Shown piece by piece: positions 42,915 through 50,318 of a stretch of 64,000 nt of DNA (positions are counted from its first letter, which is position 1; every line of letters begins with the position of its first letter). The notes under the pieces were generated by a model, which worked only from the letters and a program-made list of their open reading frames with translations, searched no databases and was not told the origin of the DNA. A program made the position numbers and the translations under genes. This DNA comes from Streptomyces sp. HUAS CB01 (GTDB lineage: Bacteria > Actinomycetota > Actinomycetes > Streptomycetales > Streptomycetaceae): contig NZ_CP129137.1 of the NCBI RefSeq assembly GCF_030406905.1, positions 1,615,001 to 1,679,000 of the forward strand, given 5' to 3'.

Positions 42915-43670
42915 ATGGATCTTGGACTGAAGGACCGTGTCTACGTCGTCACCGGGGCGACCCGGGGGCTGGGCAACGCCGCAGCCCGGGCGCTCGCCGC
43001 CGAGGGCGCGAAGCTGATCATCACCGGACGGGACACGAAGGCCGCCGCGGACGCGGCGGCCGAGCTCGGCCCGGACGCCGTCGGCATCGCGGCGGACAAC
43101 GCCGCCCCCGGGACCGCAGAGCGGCTGATCGAGGCCGCGCGGGCGCATTTCGGCCGCTTCGACGGCGTGCTGATCAGCGTCGGCGGCCCGCCTCCGGGCT
43201 TCGTCGCCGACAACACGGACGAGCAGTGGCAGGCGGCGTTCGAGTCGGTGTTCCTGGGCGCGGTCAGACTGGCCCGTGGCTCGGCGGCGGCGCTGGGCGA
43301 GGGCGGTGTCGTCGGCTTCGTGCTGTCCGGCTCGGTCCACGAGCCGATTCCGGGCCTGACCATTTCGAACGGTCTGCGTCCCGGGCTGGCCGGTTTCGCC
43401 AAGTCGCTCTCCGACGAGCTGGGGCCGCGCGGGATCCGCGTCGTGGGGCTGCTTCCCGCCCGTATCGACACCGACCGGGTGCGCGAGCTGGACGCGCTGT
43501 CGGGGGACGCGGACGCGGCCCGCGCCGCCAACGAGTCCCGCATTCCGCTGCGGCGCTACGGCACGCCGGAGGAGTTCGGGCGGACGGCGGCGTTCATGCT
43601 GTCGCCCGCCGCGTCGTACCTCACGGGTGTGATGCTGCCGGTGGACGGCGGGGCGAGGTCCGGCTTCTGA
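42915..43670 (+). CDS. SDR family protein with altered catalytic residues
   Basis: A 251-residue SDR fold protein. The cofactor motif TGATRGLG (13-20) and the C-terminal SYLTGVMLPVDGGARSGF are normal. The active site is not: where classical SDRs carry YxxxK, this protein has S151-NGL-R155, so both Tyr and Lys are missing, while the preceding Ser region (FVLSGSVHEP) remains. It may be a binding protein or use different chemistry. It begins four bases after the GH15 stop and is probably co-transcribed. Confidence 0.88.
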   Translation: MDLGLKDRVYVVTGATRGLGNAAARALAAEGAKLIITGRDTKAAADAAAELGPDAVGIAADNAAPGTAERLIEAARAHFGRFDGVLISVGGPPPGFVADNTDEQWQAAFESVFLGAVRLARGSAAALGEGGVVGFVLSGSVHEPIPGLTISNGLRPGLAGFAKSLSDELGPRGIRVVGLLPARIDTDRVRELDALSGDADAARAANESRIPLRRYGTPEEFGRTAAFMLSPAASYLTGVMLPVDGGARSGF

Positions 43671-43744
43671 CGGGGTGGACGCGATGCCGCGTCCCGCCGG
43701 CAATGCCCCGGGGGCGGGACGTCGCGGGCGCGGTCCGAAGCCGC

Positions 43745-43763
43745 CGGCCGGGACTCCCGGCCG
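43745..43763 (+). terminator. Terminator after the SDR gene
   Basis: CGGCCGGGA and TCCCGGCCG form a perfect 9-bp stem 75 bp past the stop; the loop is minimal. Confidence 0.55.
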
Positions 43764-43908
43764 ACGGCTCTCCGGTGACGGCTCACCTGCCGGGTCACGC
43801 GGGTGAGGCGGGGTGTCAGTGCGTCGGGGCATCCGGGTCGGCGGCGGCACCGGAACCGGCACCCGCACCGGCTGACCGCCGTGCCGGCTTCCGTCCGACG
43901 GGCAGGCG

Positions 43909-44483
43909 GCGGTGTGGCGCACGCCCGAGATCAGGGCCATCACCGCGCGACGTCGTTGGCGTTCGTCGGTGTCGGCGGGTTGACGACGACCGCGGTACTG
44001 CTGGGTCACGGCGGCGCGCTGCTGACGGGGTTCGCCCTCGGGGCGCCGGCCGGATCGCCGTCGCACGGCGGCCGCCACGGATGCGGGTCGCGCGCCTGGC
44101 GGAGGCCGGGCTGCTCGGCCTCGGTCTCGCCCTTGCGGCCGCGGCCGTCGCCGTGTCCGTGGGCCCACCGGCCCTGGGACTGCCGCTGTTCGCCGTCGCG
44201 GGGCTCTGCGGCGGCGTCGTGCTGACCGCCACCCTCCGGATCCGTTCCGACTTCGCCCCGCCGGGCGCCCGCCCGCAGGTGCTCACCCCCGGGGCGGGAC
44301 TGAAGATCACCGCTGCCGCGGCGGCGCCGGGCTCACCGGCCTCCTCGCCGAGCGACCGGCCGCCTGCTCCTGTGCATCGCGGCGCTCCAGCTCACGGCCG
44401 CGCTCCTGCACGCCCTCCTGGCTCCGGCGCCGGGCCGTGGCAGGCTTCGGGGGCGCCGGGCCCGTACCCCCGCCGGCCGGTGA
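43909..44483 (+). pseudogene. Decayed C-terminal remnant of an MFS transporter
   Basis: No single frame is open, but stitched frames give the end of an MFS protein in order: VWRTPEIRAITA, then ATSLAFVGVGG and GALLTGFALGA, then RLAEAGLLGLGLALAAA, LPLFAVAGLCGGVVLTATL and GLKITAAAA, then GAGLTGLLAERPA, and last LLLCIAALQLTAALLHALLA ending at TGA 44481. At least four frame changes are needed, and the N-terminal two thirds of the gene are missing. So it is a 5'-truncated, multiply frameshifted pseudogene. The original substrate cannot be told. Confidence 0.8.
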
Positions 44484-44501
44484 CAGGGACGGTCACCGGC
44501 C
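44475..44501. terminator. Bidirectional-type hairpin
   Basis: GGCCGGTGAC / GTCACCGGCC with a 7-nt loop, overlapping the end of the MFS remnant and following the 44521 gene on the minus strand. Confidence 0.75.
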
Positions 44502-44520
44502 GGTGGGGCGGTAGGGAGGC

Positions 44521-44706
44521 TCACTCCATGGGGTAGATGTCCCCGGACCCCATCGTGCTCTCCTGCTCGCTCTGTTCCTGGAGCCTGCGCGCCTTCTCCT
44601 TGAGCCGCTTGCTCTCCTCGGGATCGCTCACGCGCTCCGCGGCCTGCTTCAGCTCCTCGGCCTTCTGCCGCATCTGTCGGACCCGGCCACCGATTTCATC
44701 TGACAT
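44521..44706 (-). CDS. DUF6381-type small helical protein
   Basis: A 61-residue hydrophilic protein, MSDEIGGRVRQMRQKAEELK and onward, almost wholly helical with heptad-like Arg/Glu/Leu (SKRLKEKARRLQEQSEQEST) and the conserved tail MGSGDIYPME. I recall this tail from a small Streptomyces family (DUF6381). Two ATGs exist (44712 and 44706). AGGAGG ends two bases before the first but eight before the second, so 44706 is chosen. Function unknown. Confidence 0.82.
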   Translation of the reverse strand: MSDEIGGRVRQMRQKAEELKQAAERVSDPEESKRLKEKARRLQEQSEQESTMGSGDIYPME

Positions 44707-44908
44707 GCTCATGGCCTCCTCGGACGTCGCTTTCGGCGGACCCCTCTCAGCGAACCAGTGCGCCTGCCCGCTCGCATCCCGAACGCCGCTCGCGTCCCGA
44801 TCACCGCCGGCGCCCGAACTCCGAGCCGTCGCGGTCGTCCGGAGCGGGTCCCGCTCGGTACGGCGGCGCGGAAGGCCGGGCCCGCCCGCCCGGAACCCCC
44901 GCCCCGGA

Positions 44909-45496
44909 TCACGTCACACGCTTCGCCCGGTGCTTCCGGGCCCGCAACCGCACCTCCGCGGGCAGCGACGCCAACCCCGCCGAGTCGCGCGCGTGGGTCA
45001 GGGCCTCGGCCGAGAGGCGGTGCAGCGTCTCGCCCGGTGACGCGAAGGGTTCGAGGACCAGACGCACGCGCGCCGCCGGAGCGGTGCGGCGGCCGTGCAG
45101 GACGACCTGGGTCCTGGCCACGCCGTCCAGGTCCTCGGCCTCGCGCGCGAGTACGGCCTCCATGGCCCGGCCCCGCAGGAGCGCCCCCTCCCCGTCACCG
45201 CTGTCGACCAGCACCTCGCCCAGCCGCGAGCGGCGGAACTGCGCCAGCAGCCACCAGAGGGCGAGGAGGACGACGACCGCCAGGACCGCGATCACCACGG
45301 GCCACCACCAGCCCTGGTCCTCCCACCGCTGCCGGCGGCCCTCGCTCAGCAGTACGGCTTCCGTCCCCCGCCACGGCCACCACGACGGCACCGGCAGCCC
45401 CAGCCCCGCCGCGAGGACCGCGCCCCCCAGCAGGACGAGCACGAGACCGGCCAGCCCGATCAGTACCCGGTTGACGACCCTGAGCATTCCGCTCAC
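44909..45496 (-). CDS. amaP: Alkaline-shock response membrane anchor AmaP
   Basis: A 195-residue protein with two N-terminal membrane helices (about 8-33 and 65-88, LVLVLLGGAVLAAGLGL and VVIAVLAVVVLLALWWLL) and a cytoplasmic Asp23-like helical/beta domain (ALLRGRAMEAVLAREAEDLD, then LHRLSAEALTHARDSAGL). AmaP anchors Asp23 proteins to the membrane in staphylococci. It is the last gene of an operon with DUF6286 and two Asp23 proteins; the ATG overlaps the DUF6286 stop by 4 nt. Confidence 0.9.
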   Translation of the reverse strand: MSGMLRVVNRVLIGLAGLVLVLLGGAVLAAGLGLPVPSWWPWRGTEAVLLSEGRRQRWEDQGWWWPVVIAVLAVVVLLALWWLLAQFRRSRLGEVLVDSGDGEGALLRGRAMEAVLAREAEDLDGVARTQVVLHGRRTAPAARVRLVLEPFASPGETLHRLSAEALTHARDSAGLASLPAEVRLRARKHRAKRVT

Positions 45497-46170
45497 CCCT
45501 TCTTGGCCGGGCGGCGCACGTGTACGGACAGGGCCGGCCGCCGCACCAGTCCCAGCTCACGGATGCCGTCGCCCAGCACGGTGTCGAGGTCGGACCGGAC
45601 CGCGTCGAGTTCGCGGAAGTGGGACACCGCCCGCACCGTGACCCGGGAACGCCGCACCCGTACGCGTGCGGACTGGACCCCGGAGACCTCCATCGCCCGG
45701 TCGCGCAGCACCAGTTCGGCGGCGTCCCGGTCGAGTCCGGCCCGTACGTCCGCATCGCCGGCTCGTCGGCGCATGGGCAGCAGATGCCGCAACCCCGGGG
45801 TCACCGCGAGCGCCACCAGCCACGCTCCGACGGCCACGGCCGCGGCGGCGCCCGCCAGCACCCAGGCGTCGTCCACCGGTCTGCTCGCCAGTTCGTCGGT
45901 GAGCGACCGCCGCCAGCCCATCCCGGGCCGCTCGGCCCGCACGGAGGCAACGTCGAACAGCAGCAGTCCCGCCGCTGCGGTCACCACCAGCGCGAGCAGC
46001 GCGGCGGGGATCCTGCGCCGCGACCAGAAGCGCCCGGCGCCGTCGTCGTCCCCGTCGGCCTCCGTCGGCAGCGGCCGGTACGCGGCGGCGGAGGCCGACT
46101 GGTCCAGCTCCCGCACGGGACCCGTGTCCGGTTCGCTCTCCTGCACGGTTCCCTTCACCGGTTCGCTCAT
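45493..46170 (-). CDS. DUF6286 domain membrane protein
   Basis: A 225-residue protein: a disordered acidic N-terminus, two membrane helices (about residues 53-72, IPAALLALVVTAAAGLLLFD, and 102-125) and a soluble domain with DAAELVLRDRAMEVSGVQSA then HFRELDAVRSDLDTVL. The last part resembles AmaP's cytoplasmic domain. The gene sits between Asp23 and AmaP with 4-nt overlaps on both sides, so it is an integral member of this envelope module. Its molecular role is unknown. Confidence 0.82.
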   Translation of the reverse strand: MSEPVKGTVQESEPDTGPVRELDQSASAAAYRPLPTEADGDDDGAGRFWSRRRIPAALLALVVTAAAGLLLFDVASVRAERPGMGWRRSLTDELASRPVDDAWVLAGAAAAVAVGAWLVALAVTPGLRHLLPMRRRAGDADVRAGLDRDAAELVLRDRAMEVSGVQSARVRVRRSRVTVRAVSHFRELDAVRSDLDTVLGDGIRELGLVRRPALSVHVRRPAKKG

Positions 46171-46589
46171 CGGAGCCTCCCCTGGGCAGCCCGCCGCGTG
46201 TGGACGGAGTGCAGCCGCTCGACCTGTACGGCGACCTCCGGCACCGCCATCCCCGCCAACGCCTCTACCCGCTGGGCGACATGACGACGCACGAGACGGC
46301 ACTGGCCGCCGATGTCGCACGGGTAGTCGAGTTCGAGGGTGATCCGTACCCGGGCGTGGTCATGGTGCACCGTCACCGTCGCATGCGGAGCGGACCCGCC
46401 CTCCGGCACCTGGGGGAGCGCCTCACGCGCCGCCTGGGCGGCGATCTTCGCGACCACGCGGTCGACGATGGTCGTCGCCCCGCGTTCGCCCGGTGCGATC
46501 CCCTTCGCTCCGGGGTTCGGCGGCGCCGGTGCGGGCGGGCCCGCGACCGGCGCCGACGGGACCGGGGACGGGGGTGTCTCGGCGGCCAC
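46167..46589 (-). CDS. Asp23/Gls24 family envelope stress protein (first copy)
   Basis: A 140-residue protein with a Pro/Ala-rich leader (PPSPVPSAPVAGPPAPAPPN) followed by an Asp23 domain: ATTIVDRVVAKIAAQAAREA, a beta hairpin with HDHARVRITLELDYPC and the closing helix-strand RRHVAQRVEALAGMAV. Asp23 proteins form membrane-associated networks linked to envelope homeostasis. Start GTG at 46589. The first 45 bp and upstream sequence are part of a 105-bp unit repeated inverted at 48406. Confidence 0.88.
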   Translation of the reverse strand: MAAETPPSPVPSAPVAGPPAPAPPNPGAKGIAPGERGATTIVDRVVAKIAAQAAREALPQVPEGGSAPHATVTVHHDHARVRITLELDYPCDIGGQCRLVRRHVAQRVEALAGMAVPEVAVQVERLHSVHTRRAAQGRLR

Positions 46590-46649
46590 GCCGGGTCACC
46601 CCCGCCGGTCGCCGTGCTCGCGGCCCCGGAAGAAGTCGCCCGGTTCGAG
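46545..46649 (-). repeat. Inverted duplication, copy 1 (105 bp)
   Basis: Covers the 3' end of the small membrane gene (LEPGDFFRGREHGDRRG and its stop) and the start of the Asp23 gene. It is repeated in the opposite orientation at 48406-48507, nearly identical with one 3-bp deletion. Confidence 0.9.
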
Positions 46650-46787
46650 ATCGCCGTCGAGGACGCGCCCGACGACGAACCCGACCGCCCCCAGCGCCGC
46701 CACCAGCAGGAACGCCGCGAATCCACCGAAGTATCCGGCGAATCCGAGCGCCATCCCCGCCAGCAGACCGGCCACCGCCATGCTCAT
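46596..46787 (-). CDS. Small membrane protein of the Asp23 module (DUF2273-like)
   Basis: A 63-residue protein with two hydrophobic helices (VAGLLAGMALGFAGYFGG and FLLVAALGAVGFVVGRVL) and a short charged tail GDLEPGDFFRGREHGDRRG. Size, topology and position match the DUF2273-type small membrane protein of Asp23/AmaP operons. It lies six bases before the Asp23 start and is co-transcribed. Confidence 0.8.
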   Translation of the reverse strand: MSMAVAGLLAGMALGFAGYFGGFAAFLLVAALGAVGFVVGRVLDGDLEPGDFFRGREHGDRRG

Positions 46788-46811
46788 GACGGGCTCCTCT
46801 CGTGAGCTCCG

Positions 46812-47270
46812 CTACTGGATCCGAGGTTCCGTCTCTTCGTCTTCCTCGTCGGGCAGTTTCACATCACCCACGGCGATGTTGACCTCGACGACTTCCAGAC
46901 CGGTCATCCGCTCGACCGCGGCGACGACGTTCTCGCGCACGGCGCGGGCCACGTCCGCGATCGCGACGCCGTAGTCGACGATGATCTCGAGGTCGAGTGC
47001 GGTCTGCTTCTCGCCGACCTCGGCCTTCACCCCGCGGGTGACGGACGGTTTGCCCCCGGGCACCCGGTCGCGCACCGCGCCGAAGGTACGGGACAGGCCG
47101 CTGCCCATCGCGTGGACGCCGACCACGTCACGGGCCGCGAGCGCGGCGATCTTCTCGACGACTCCGTCCGCGATGGTGGTACGGCCCCGGGTGGCCGGGT
47201 CGCCGCCGCCCCGCCGTACGGTGCCGGTCGGTTCCTTGGTCACACTGACATCCGTGTCGGTCATCGCCAT
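46812..47270 (-). CDS. Asp23/Gls24 family envelope stress protein (second copy)
   Basis: A 152-residue full Asp23 protein: N-terminal Thr/Arg-rich leader, then GRTTIADGVVEKIAALAARD, VVGVHAMGSGLSRTFGAV, the two-stranded TALDLEIIVDYGVAIADVAR and VERMTGLEVVEVNIAVGDV. The acidic C-terminus (DEEDEETEPRIQ) is typical. It is the first gene of the operon running down to amaP. The ATG at 47270 is used; a second ATG two codons in is possible. Confidence 0.93.
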   Translation of the reverse strand: MAMTDTDVSVTKEPTGTVRRGGGDPATRGRTTIADGVVEKIAALAARDVVGVHAMGSGLSRTFGAVRDRVPGGKPSVTRGVKAEVGEKQTALDLEIIVDYGVAIADVARAVRENVVAAVERMTGLEVVEVNIAVGDVKLPDEEDEETEPRIQ

Positions 47271-47383
47271 GCGTACCTTTCCGGGCGGTGGTGCACTCCC
47301 GACTACGCTGACCACACTAAGTCCGCTTGCCCGCTCACGCGCCGGTGGATGCGGCAGGCTGGAGCAATGACGAGGCGGTACGG

Positions 47384-48259
47384 ATGACGACGGCCGAGGA
47401 CTGGACCGGGGCGGTGCGCGCCCGGCTGGGGCTGGGCAGACTGCTTCCGCTCGGTACTGCGGAGGACGGCGCCTGGCTGGCGGAACGGGCGGCCGAGCCG
47501 GTGCTGCGGCGGGCCGCCGAGGAGGTGCCGGGCGTGGCACCGGGCCGGATCCGGACCGGGCTCGCCGACCCCGGAGCGGCCGGGGCGCCGGCCGTCCCGC
47601 CTCCCCCTGCCGCGCTGCCGCCGGGGCCCCTGCGGATCGAGGCGGAGTTCGCCGCCGCTCCCGGGGCCTCCCTGCCCGAGTTGGCCGGGTCGCTGCGCAC
47701 GGCGCTGTTCACCGCCGGGGAACGCCTGGGTCTGCCGGTCACGGTCGTGGATCTCCGGGTGACGGCGCTGCTGGACGCGCCGCCGGAGCCGGCCGCAACG
47801 TCGTCGCCGGGAGCCGCCGGTCCGTCCGCGGTCTCCCGCCCGGGCGCCGCGGAGCCACGGACGGCGGAGCGCGCCGCGAAGGCCGTGGAGCAGGAGGGCG
47901 AGCCCGGGGCCGGAACGCGCGCCCACGACTCCCGGCGGGAGCCCCGGCATCCGCTCCCGAACGCCACCGGGACGCCGGAGGGCGCGGACGGCGCCGAGCG
48001 GCAGGACGGGGCCGGGCCCACGGAGCGACGGGACGCGGTCGCCGCCGCGGCGGCCGCGGTGCCGGGCGTCGCCCGTCTCACCGGCACGCTCGGGGCACCC
48101 GTACGGGTCGACGTGTCGTCCGTACGGGTCGAGTGCGCGACGGCGCCGGGCCGTAGCCCCGTGGAGGTGGCCCGCGCGGTCCGCACCGCGGTCACCTCGG
48201 TTCTGCCCTCGCCCGTCCCTGTGACGGTCCTCGTCACGGAGGTCGACTGCCGGGGGTGA
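47384..48259 (+). CDS. Protein with two Asp23-like halves, divergent from the Asp23 operon
   Basis: A 291-residue soluble protein. The first half (AEPVLRRAAEEVPGVAPGRI, LRIEAEFAAAPGASLPELAG, GLPVTVVDLRVTALLD) and the second half (AVAAAAAAVPGVARLTGTLG, VSSVRVECATAPGRSPVEVA, VPVTVLVTEVDC) both follow the Asp23 beta-alpha-beta order, joined by a disordered Pro/Glu-rich linker. I infer a tandem, diverged Asp23-like protein; no catalytic motif is seen. It may cap or regulate Asp23 assemblies. It is divergent from the Asp23 operon and shares its 113-bp promoter region. Confidence 0.72.
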   Translation: MTTAEDWTGAVRARLGLGRLLPLGTAEDGAWLAERAAEPVLRRAAEEVPGVAPGRIRTGLADPGAAGAPAVPPPPAALPPGPLRIEAEFAAAPGASLPELAGSLRTALFTAGERLGLPVTVVDLRVTALLDAPPEPAATSSPGAAGPSAVSRPGAAEPRTAERAAKAVEQEGEPGAGTRAHDSRREPRHPLPNATGTPEGADGAERQDGAGPTERRDAVAAAAAAVPGVARLTGTLGAPVRVDVSSVRVECATAPGRSPVEVARAVRTAVTSVLPSPVPVTVLVTEVDCRG

Positions 48260-48662
48260 CGACGCCCGCTCGTGGACGCGTGCTCGCCGGCTGACGGGTC
48301 TCCCGGCCGACGGACGGCCCCTCCGCGCCGGCCGTGCGGCGATTGCCCGCGCGGTCCGGATGCCCGCCGACCCGGTGCGGGTACGCGCGGCACCCGACGA
48401 CCGGGCTCGAACCGGGCGACTTCTTCCGGGGCCGCGAGCACGACCGGCGGGGGTGACCCGGCGTGGCCGCCGAGACACCCCCGTCCCCGGTCCCGTCGGC
48501 GCCGGTCACGGCCCCGTCCGGTTCGAGCCCGGCCGTCAAGCGGACATGTCCTCGGCGGCCGCCTCCGCCCACTTTTCTCCCGCCGAGAATATGGGCCGCC
48601 AAGAGCCGGACCGCCCCGGCACTCGGACGACCGCCGACGTCAACGGGCCCCGTCCCGTGCGT
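48260..48662. other. Intergenic region with the second copy of the inverted duplication
   Basis: 403 bp between convergent genes. Its only recognised content is the 102-bp repeat at 48406-48507, which carries the end of a small membrane gene and the start of an asp23 gene out of context. No intact gene is seen. Confidence 0.7.
48406..48507 (+). repeat. Inverted duplication, copy 2 (102 bp)
   Basis: CTCGAACCGGGCGACTTC through GGCGCCGGTC, matching the reverse complement of 46545-46649 apart from a 3-bp gap. It encodes LEPGDFFRGREH, a stop, and AAETPPSPVPSAPV of the Asp23 protein, both as isolated fragments. Confidence 0.9.
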
Positions 48663-49454
48663 TCAGTCCGCGAGGCCCGCCAGATCGCGCAGACGGCGGG
48701 CCTGGGCGGCGCGCTCGGCGGCGCGCTGGTCCTCGTAGGTACGCGACGGGGCACCACGCAGCAGCGCCTTGGTCTCGATCACCGCGTCGCGCGGCGCGGC
48801 GAGCAGCGCGGCGGCCAAGTCCCGCACCGACGCGTCGAGTTCCTCGGCGGCGACGGCGAGGTTGGCGAGACCGATCCGCTCCGCCTCGTCGGCGTGGACG
48901 AAGCGGCCCGTGGCGCAGATCTCCAGCGCGCGGGCGTAGCCGACCAGCGAGACGAGCGGATGCGTGCCCGTGAGGTCGGGGACCAGGCCAAGGCTGGTCT
49001 CACGCATGGCGAACTGCACGTCCTGCGCGACGACCCGTAGGTCGCAGGCGAGGGCGAGCTGGAACCCGGCACCGATCGCATGCCCCTGGACAGCCGCGAT
49101 GGACACGATGTCGTTGCGGCGCCACCAGGTGAATGCCTCCTGGTACTCGGCGATGACGGCGTCGAGCTCGGCGTCCGAGCCGCGTGCGAGATCGATGAAC
49201 GACGGCTCCCCGTCGAAGCCCTCCGGTGTGAAGGCCTGTCGGTCCAGCCCCGCGGAGAAGGACTTGCCCTCGCCGCGCAGCACGACCACCCGCACGGTAC
49301 CCGGCAGCGACCGCCCGGCCTCGGCCAACGCCCGCCAGAGAGCGGGAGATTGGGCATTGCGCTTGGCCGGGTTGGTGAGGGTCACCGTGGCCACCGCGTC
49401 TTCGACGGTGAGCCGTACGCCGTCCTTGTCGAGCACAGAGTCCAGCGAAGTCAT
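48663..49454 (-). CDS. Enoyl-CoA hydratase/isomerase family protein
   Basis: A 263-residue crotonase-fold protein. The CoA oxyanion segments are present (KSFSAGLDRQAF and AIGAGFQLALACDLRV), with Asp in SAGLD and the helix MRETSLGLVPDLTGTHPLVS; the typical catalytic Glu of hydratases at the second position reads as Asp/Thr (LVPDLTGT), so isomerase or another crotonase activity is possible. Beta-oxidation-type acyl-CoA chemistry is likely; the substrate is unknown. Confidence 0.9.
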   Translation of the reverse strand: MTSLDSVLDKDGVRLTVEDAVATVTLTNPAKRNAQSPALWRALAEAGRSLPGTVRVVVLRGEGKSFSAGLDRQAFTPEGFDGEPSFIDLARGSDAELDAVIAEYQEAFTWWRRNDIVSIAAVQGHAIGAGFQLALACDLRVVAQDVQFAMRETSLGLVPDLTGTHPLVSLVGYARALEICATGRFVHADEAERIGLANLAVAAEELDASVRDLAAALLAAPRDAVIETKALLRGAPSRTYEDQRAAERAAQARRLRDLAGLAD

Positions 49455-49480
49455 GAGGGCCTCCGGTTCCGGTGCGGTCA

Positions 49481-49507
49481 GTGCAGCGAAAATCTAAGTG
49501 ACTGCAC
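49481..49507 (-). promoter_or_regulatory. Promoter with flanking inverted repeat for the enoyl-CoA hydratase gene
   Basis: On the minus strand TAGATT (49496-49491) is a good -10. It is bracketed by GTGCAG (49481-49486) and CTGCAC (49502-49507), a perfect 6-bp inverted repeat with a 15-bp spacer. A dimeric repressor bound there would block the promoter. Confidence 0.45.
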
Positions 49508-49512
49508 AGTAA

Positions 49513-49544
49513 CCACCCGGCCGACCGCGGGACCGGCCGGGTGG
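49513..49544 (-). terminator. Terminator after the HTH gene
   Basis: CCACCCGGCCG / CGGCCGGGTGG, an 11-bp perfect stem with a 10-nt loop, 50 bp past the HTH stop. Confidence 0.75.
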
Positions 49545-49593
49545 CCGACACCGGAGACCGTCCGGCCTCAGACGACGCTCGGGAACTCGGGCG

Positions 49594-49815
49594 TCAGGTC
49601 GAAGCCGCCTTCTTGCCTCGCGTCGCCCCGCCGCGTCCACGCAGCGTGACTCCGGACTCGCTGAGCATCCGGTGGACGAATCCATAGGAGCGGCCGGTCT
49701 CCTCGGCCAACGCCCGGATGCTCGCACCGGAGTCGTACTTCTTCTTCAGGTCTGCCGCGAGCTTGTCGCGCGCGGCGCCGGTCACCCGGCTGCCCTTCTT
49801 CAGAGTCTCGGCCAC
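49594..49815 (-). CDS. Small helix-turn-helix protein
   Basis: A 73-residue basic protein. The core is a helix-turn-helix: DLKKKYDSGASIRALAEETG followed by RSYGFVHRMLSESGV, and the tail RGRGGATRGKKAAST is AT-hook-like and basic. It belongs to a very conserved actinobacterial small-HTH family whose role is unclear; it could be a nucleoid-associated or global regulator. Start GTG at 49815 with AGGAGG six bases before. Confidence 0.9.
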   Translation of the reverse strand: MAETLKKGSRVTGAARDKLAADLKKKYDSGASIRALAEETGRSYGFVHRMLSESGVTLRGRGGATRGKKAAST

Positions 49816-50318
49816 CCGTGCCTCCTCATGGGAAGTGCGCTCTGGACTCTCATGATCACCCCTAAGGAGCCCGATGGCCACCCATTCGACAAGGTCCGTA
49901 CGACGAGCTTTGACCGCGGTAGGCACCCGAACGGCGGCGGAATTCAATATTCCGGCGGCTGCCGGCGAGGCGTCCCGGCGAGCCGGAGGCCGAAATTCCA
50001 GGTCAGGGGCACCCGCGCCCGCGCCGTTGGGCCGCGCGGGTGGCGGACCGTTTCAGCGGACCGCCACGCCGCGGTACGAGACACACTCACTCAGATGAAG
50101 GATCACGCGTGAGCCGAATGATCCATACGGCGTGGATCAGTCCGGATGGATCTTCCCGTACGAGCCCCTCGGCCGGCCTCGTACCGGTCCTCCGGCCGTC
50201 CGCGCACGGGCCCTCCCCGCACCGGGACCGGGTACCGCCGACCGGCAGCGGCCCCCGGGTCCGGTACCGGCCAGGAGCGCGCGCCCGGGCCGGCCGCCGT
50301 CCGCACCGAGCGGGGTCC
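49816..50318. other. Intergenic region with palindromes
   Basis: 503 bp without a credible gene. Notable are CGGAAT-TCAAT-ATTCCG at 49938-49954, in an unusually AT-rich patch about 120 bp upstream of the HTH gene, and GATCCAT/ATGGATC at 50120-50152. The upstream promoter of the HTH gene should be here. Confidence 0.5.
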
